Shown here piece after piece: positions 6,197 through 6,261 of a stretch of 6,261 bases of DNA (positions within the stretch are counted from its first letter, which is position 1; each line of letters starts with the position of its first letter). The notes below the pieces were generated by a model. That model saw only the letters and a list, made by a program, of their open reading frames with translations, did no database searches and had not been told where the DNA came from. The translations under genes and the position numbers were made by a program. Origin of the DNA: JBGSUE01 sp041753515 (GTDB lineage: Bacteria; Patescibacteriota; Microgenomatia; UBA10105; UBA927); the NCBI GenBank assembly GCA_041753515.1, contig JBGSUE010000033.1, positions 1-6,261 of the forward strand, given 5' to 3'.

Positions 6197-6225
6197 TTGT
6201 ATGCGACTGGGTTTTAGTGTAAAAT
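6197..6225 (+). promoter_or_regulatory. Weak promoter candidate abutting the last ORF
   Basis: TTGTAT (6197-6202, 3 of 6 consensus bases), a 17-base spacer and TAAAAT (6220-6225, 5 of 6). Transcription would start about 7 bases later, at or next to the A of the ATG at 6232, which would give a leaderless mRNA. No Shine-Dalgarno lies in the 54-base gap after the DHH-family gene, in line with leaderless initiation. The -35 match is poor. Confidence 0.35.
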
Positions 6226-6231
6226 TGCACC

Positions 6232-6261
6232 ATGCCAGAACAAAAGAAAAAAACAAAAAAA
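6232..6261 (+). CDS. Start of an unidentified Lys-rich ORF, 3' truncated by window edge
   Basis: An ATG at 6232 opens ten codons, MPEQKKKTKK, before the window ends. The gene is on the same strand and starts 54 bases after the preceding stop, with a promoter-like sequence directly upstream. A basic Lys-rich N-terminus is common to several proteins (for example RNase J, FtsK or ribosome-associated factors in small genomes), and ten residues cannot separate these. I do not recognise it. The A-rich sequence could also mark a contig end. Confidence 0.45.
   Translation, partial: MPEQKKKTKK

Overview
The window looks like a piece of a small bacterial genome, most likely from the Candidate Phyla Radiation (Patescibacteria). 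The evidence is the set of stripped-down informational proteins: an IF-2 of 489 residues that starts almost directly at its G domain, a 334-residue NusA without C-terminal acidic repeats, a 293-residue cysteine-free DnaJ, and an unusual DHH-family protein next to infB. This placement is an inference from protein architecture; no rRNA is present to confirm it. TGA ends three genes (dnaJ, nusA, infB) and TAA ends two, so the standard bacterial code applies and the TGA=Gly code of Gracilibacteria/Absconditabacteria does not fit.

All genes lie on the + strand and are tightly packed. Positions 3-1838 hold dnaK without its first ~22 codons. It overlaps dnaJ (1838-2719) by one base in a TAATG junction. 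A 80-base gap follows, with a strong sigma-70-type promoter (2716-2743, its -35 overlapping the dnaJ stop codon) and then a GC-rich hairpin with a T6 tract (2768-2790) just before nusA (2800-3804). infB (3829-5298) follows 24 bases after nusA. A second promoter candidate with an extended -10 lies inside the 3' end of infB (5255-5282) and would serve the DHH-family gene (5320-6177). A last promoter candidate (6197-6225) sits right against a Lys-rich ORF start at 6232 that runs off the window in an A-rich tract. No stretch longer than about 80 bases lacks a gene.

Two modules sit side by side: a DnaK/DnaJ folding unit and a nusA-infB transcription/translation unit. The usual bacterial companions of nusA-infB (rimP upstream, ylxR between, rbfA after infB) are absent from these positions.

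The points most worth a second look are: (1) the promoter-hairpin-T-tract arrangement in the nusA leader, which looks like an attenuator that NusA itself could act on; (2) the DHH-family protein, which has lost several metal-binding residues and the DHHA1 domain and may be a pseudoenzyme; and (3) a tandem pair of perfect palindromes carried in frame in the DnaK tail, resembling an inserted dispersed repeat. I see no phage, IS, CRISPR, tRNA or rRNA sequence.
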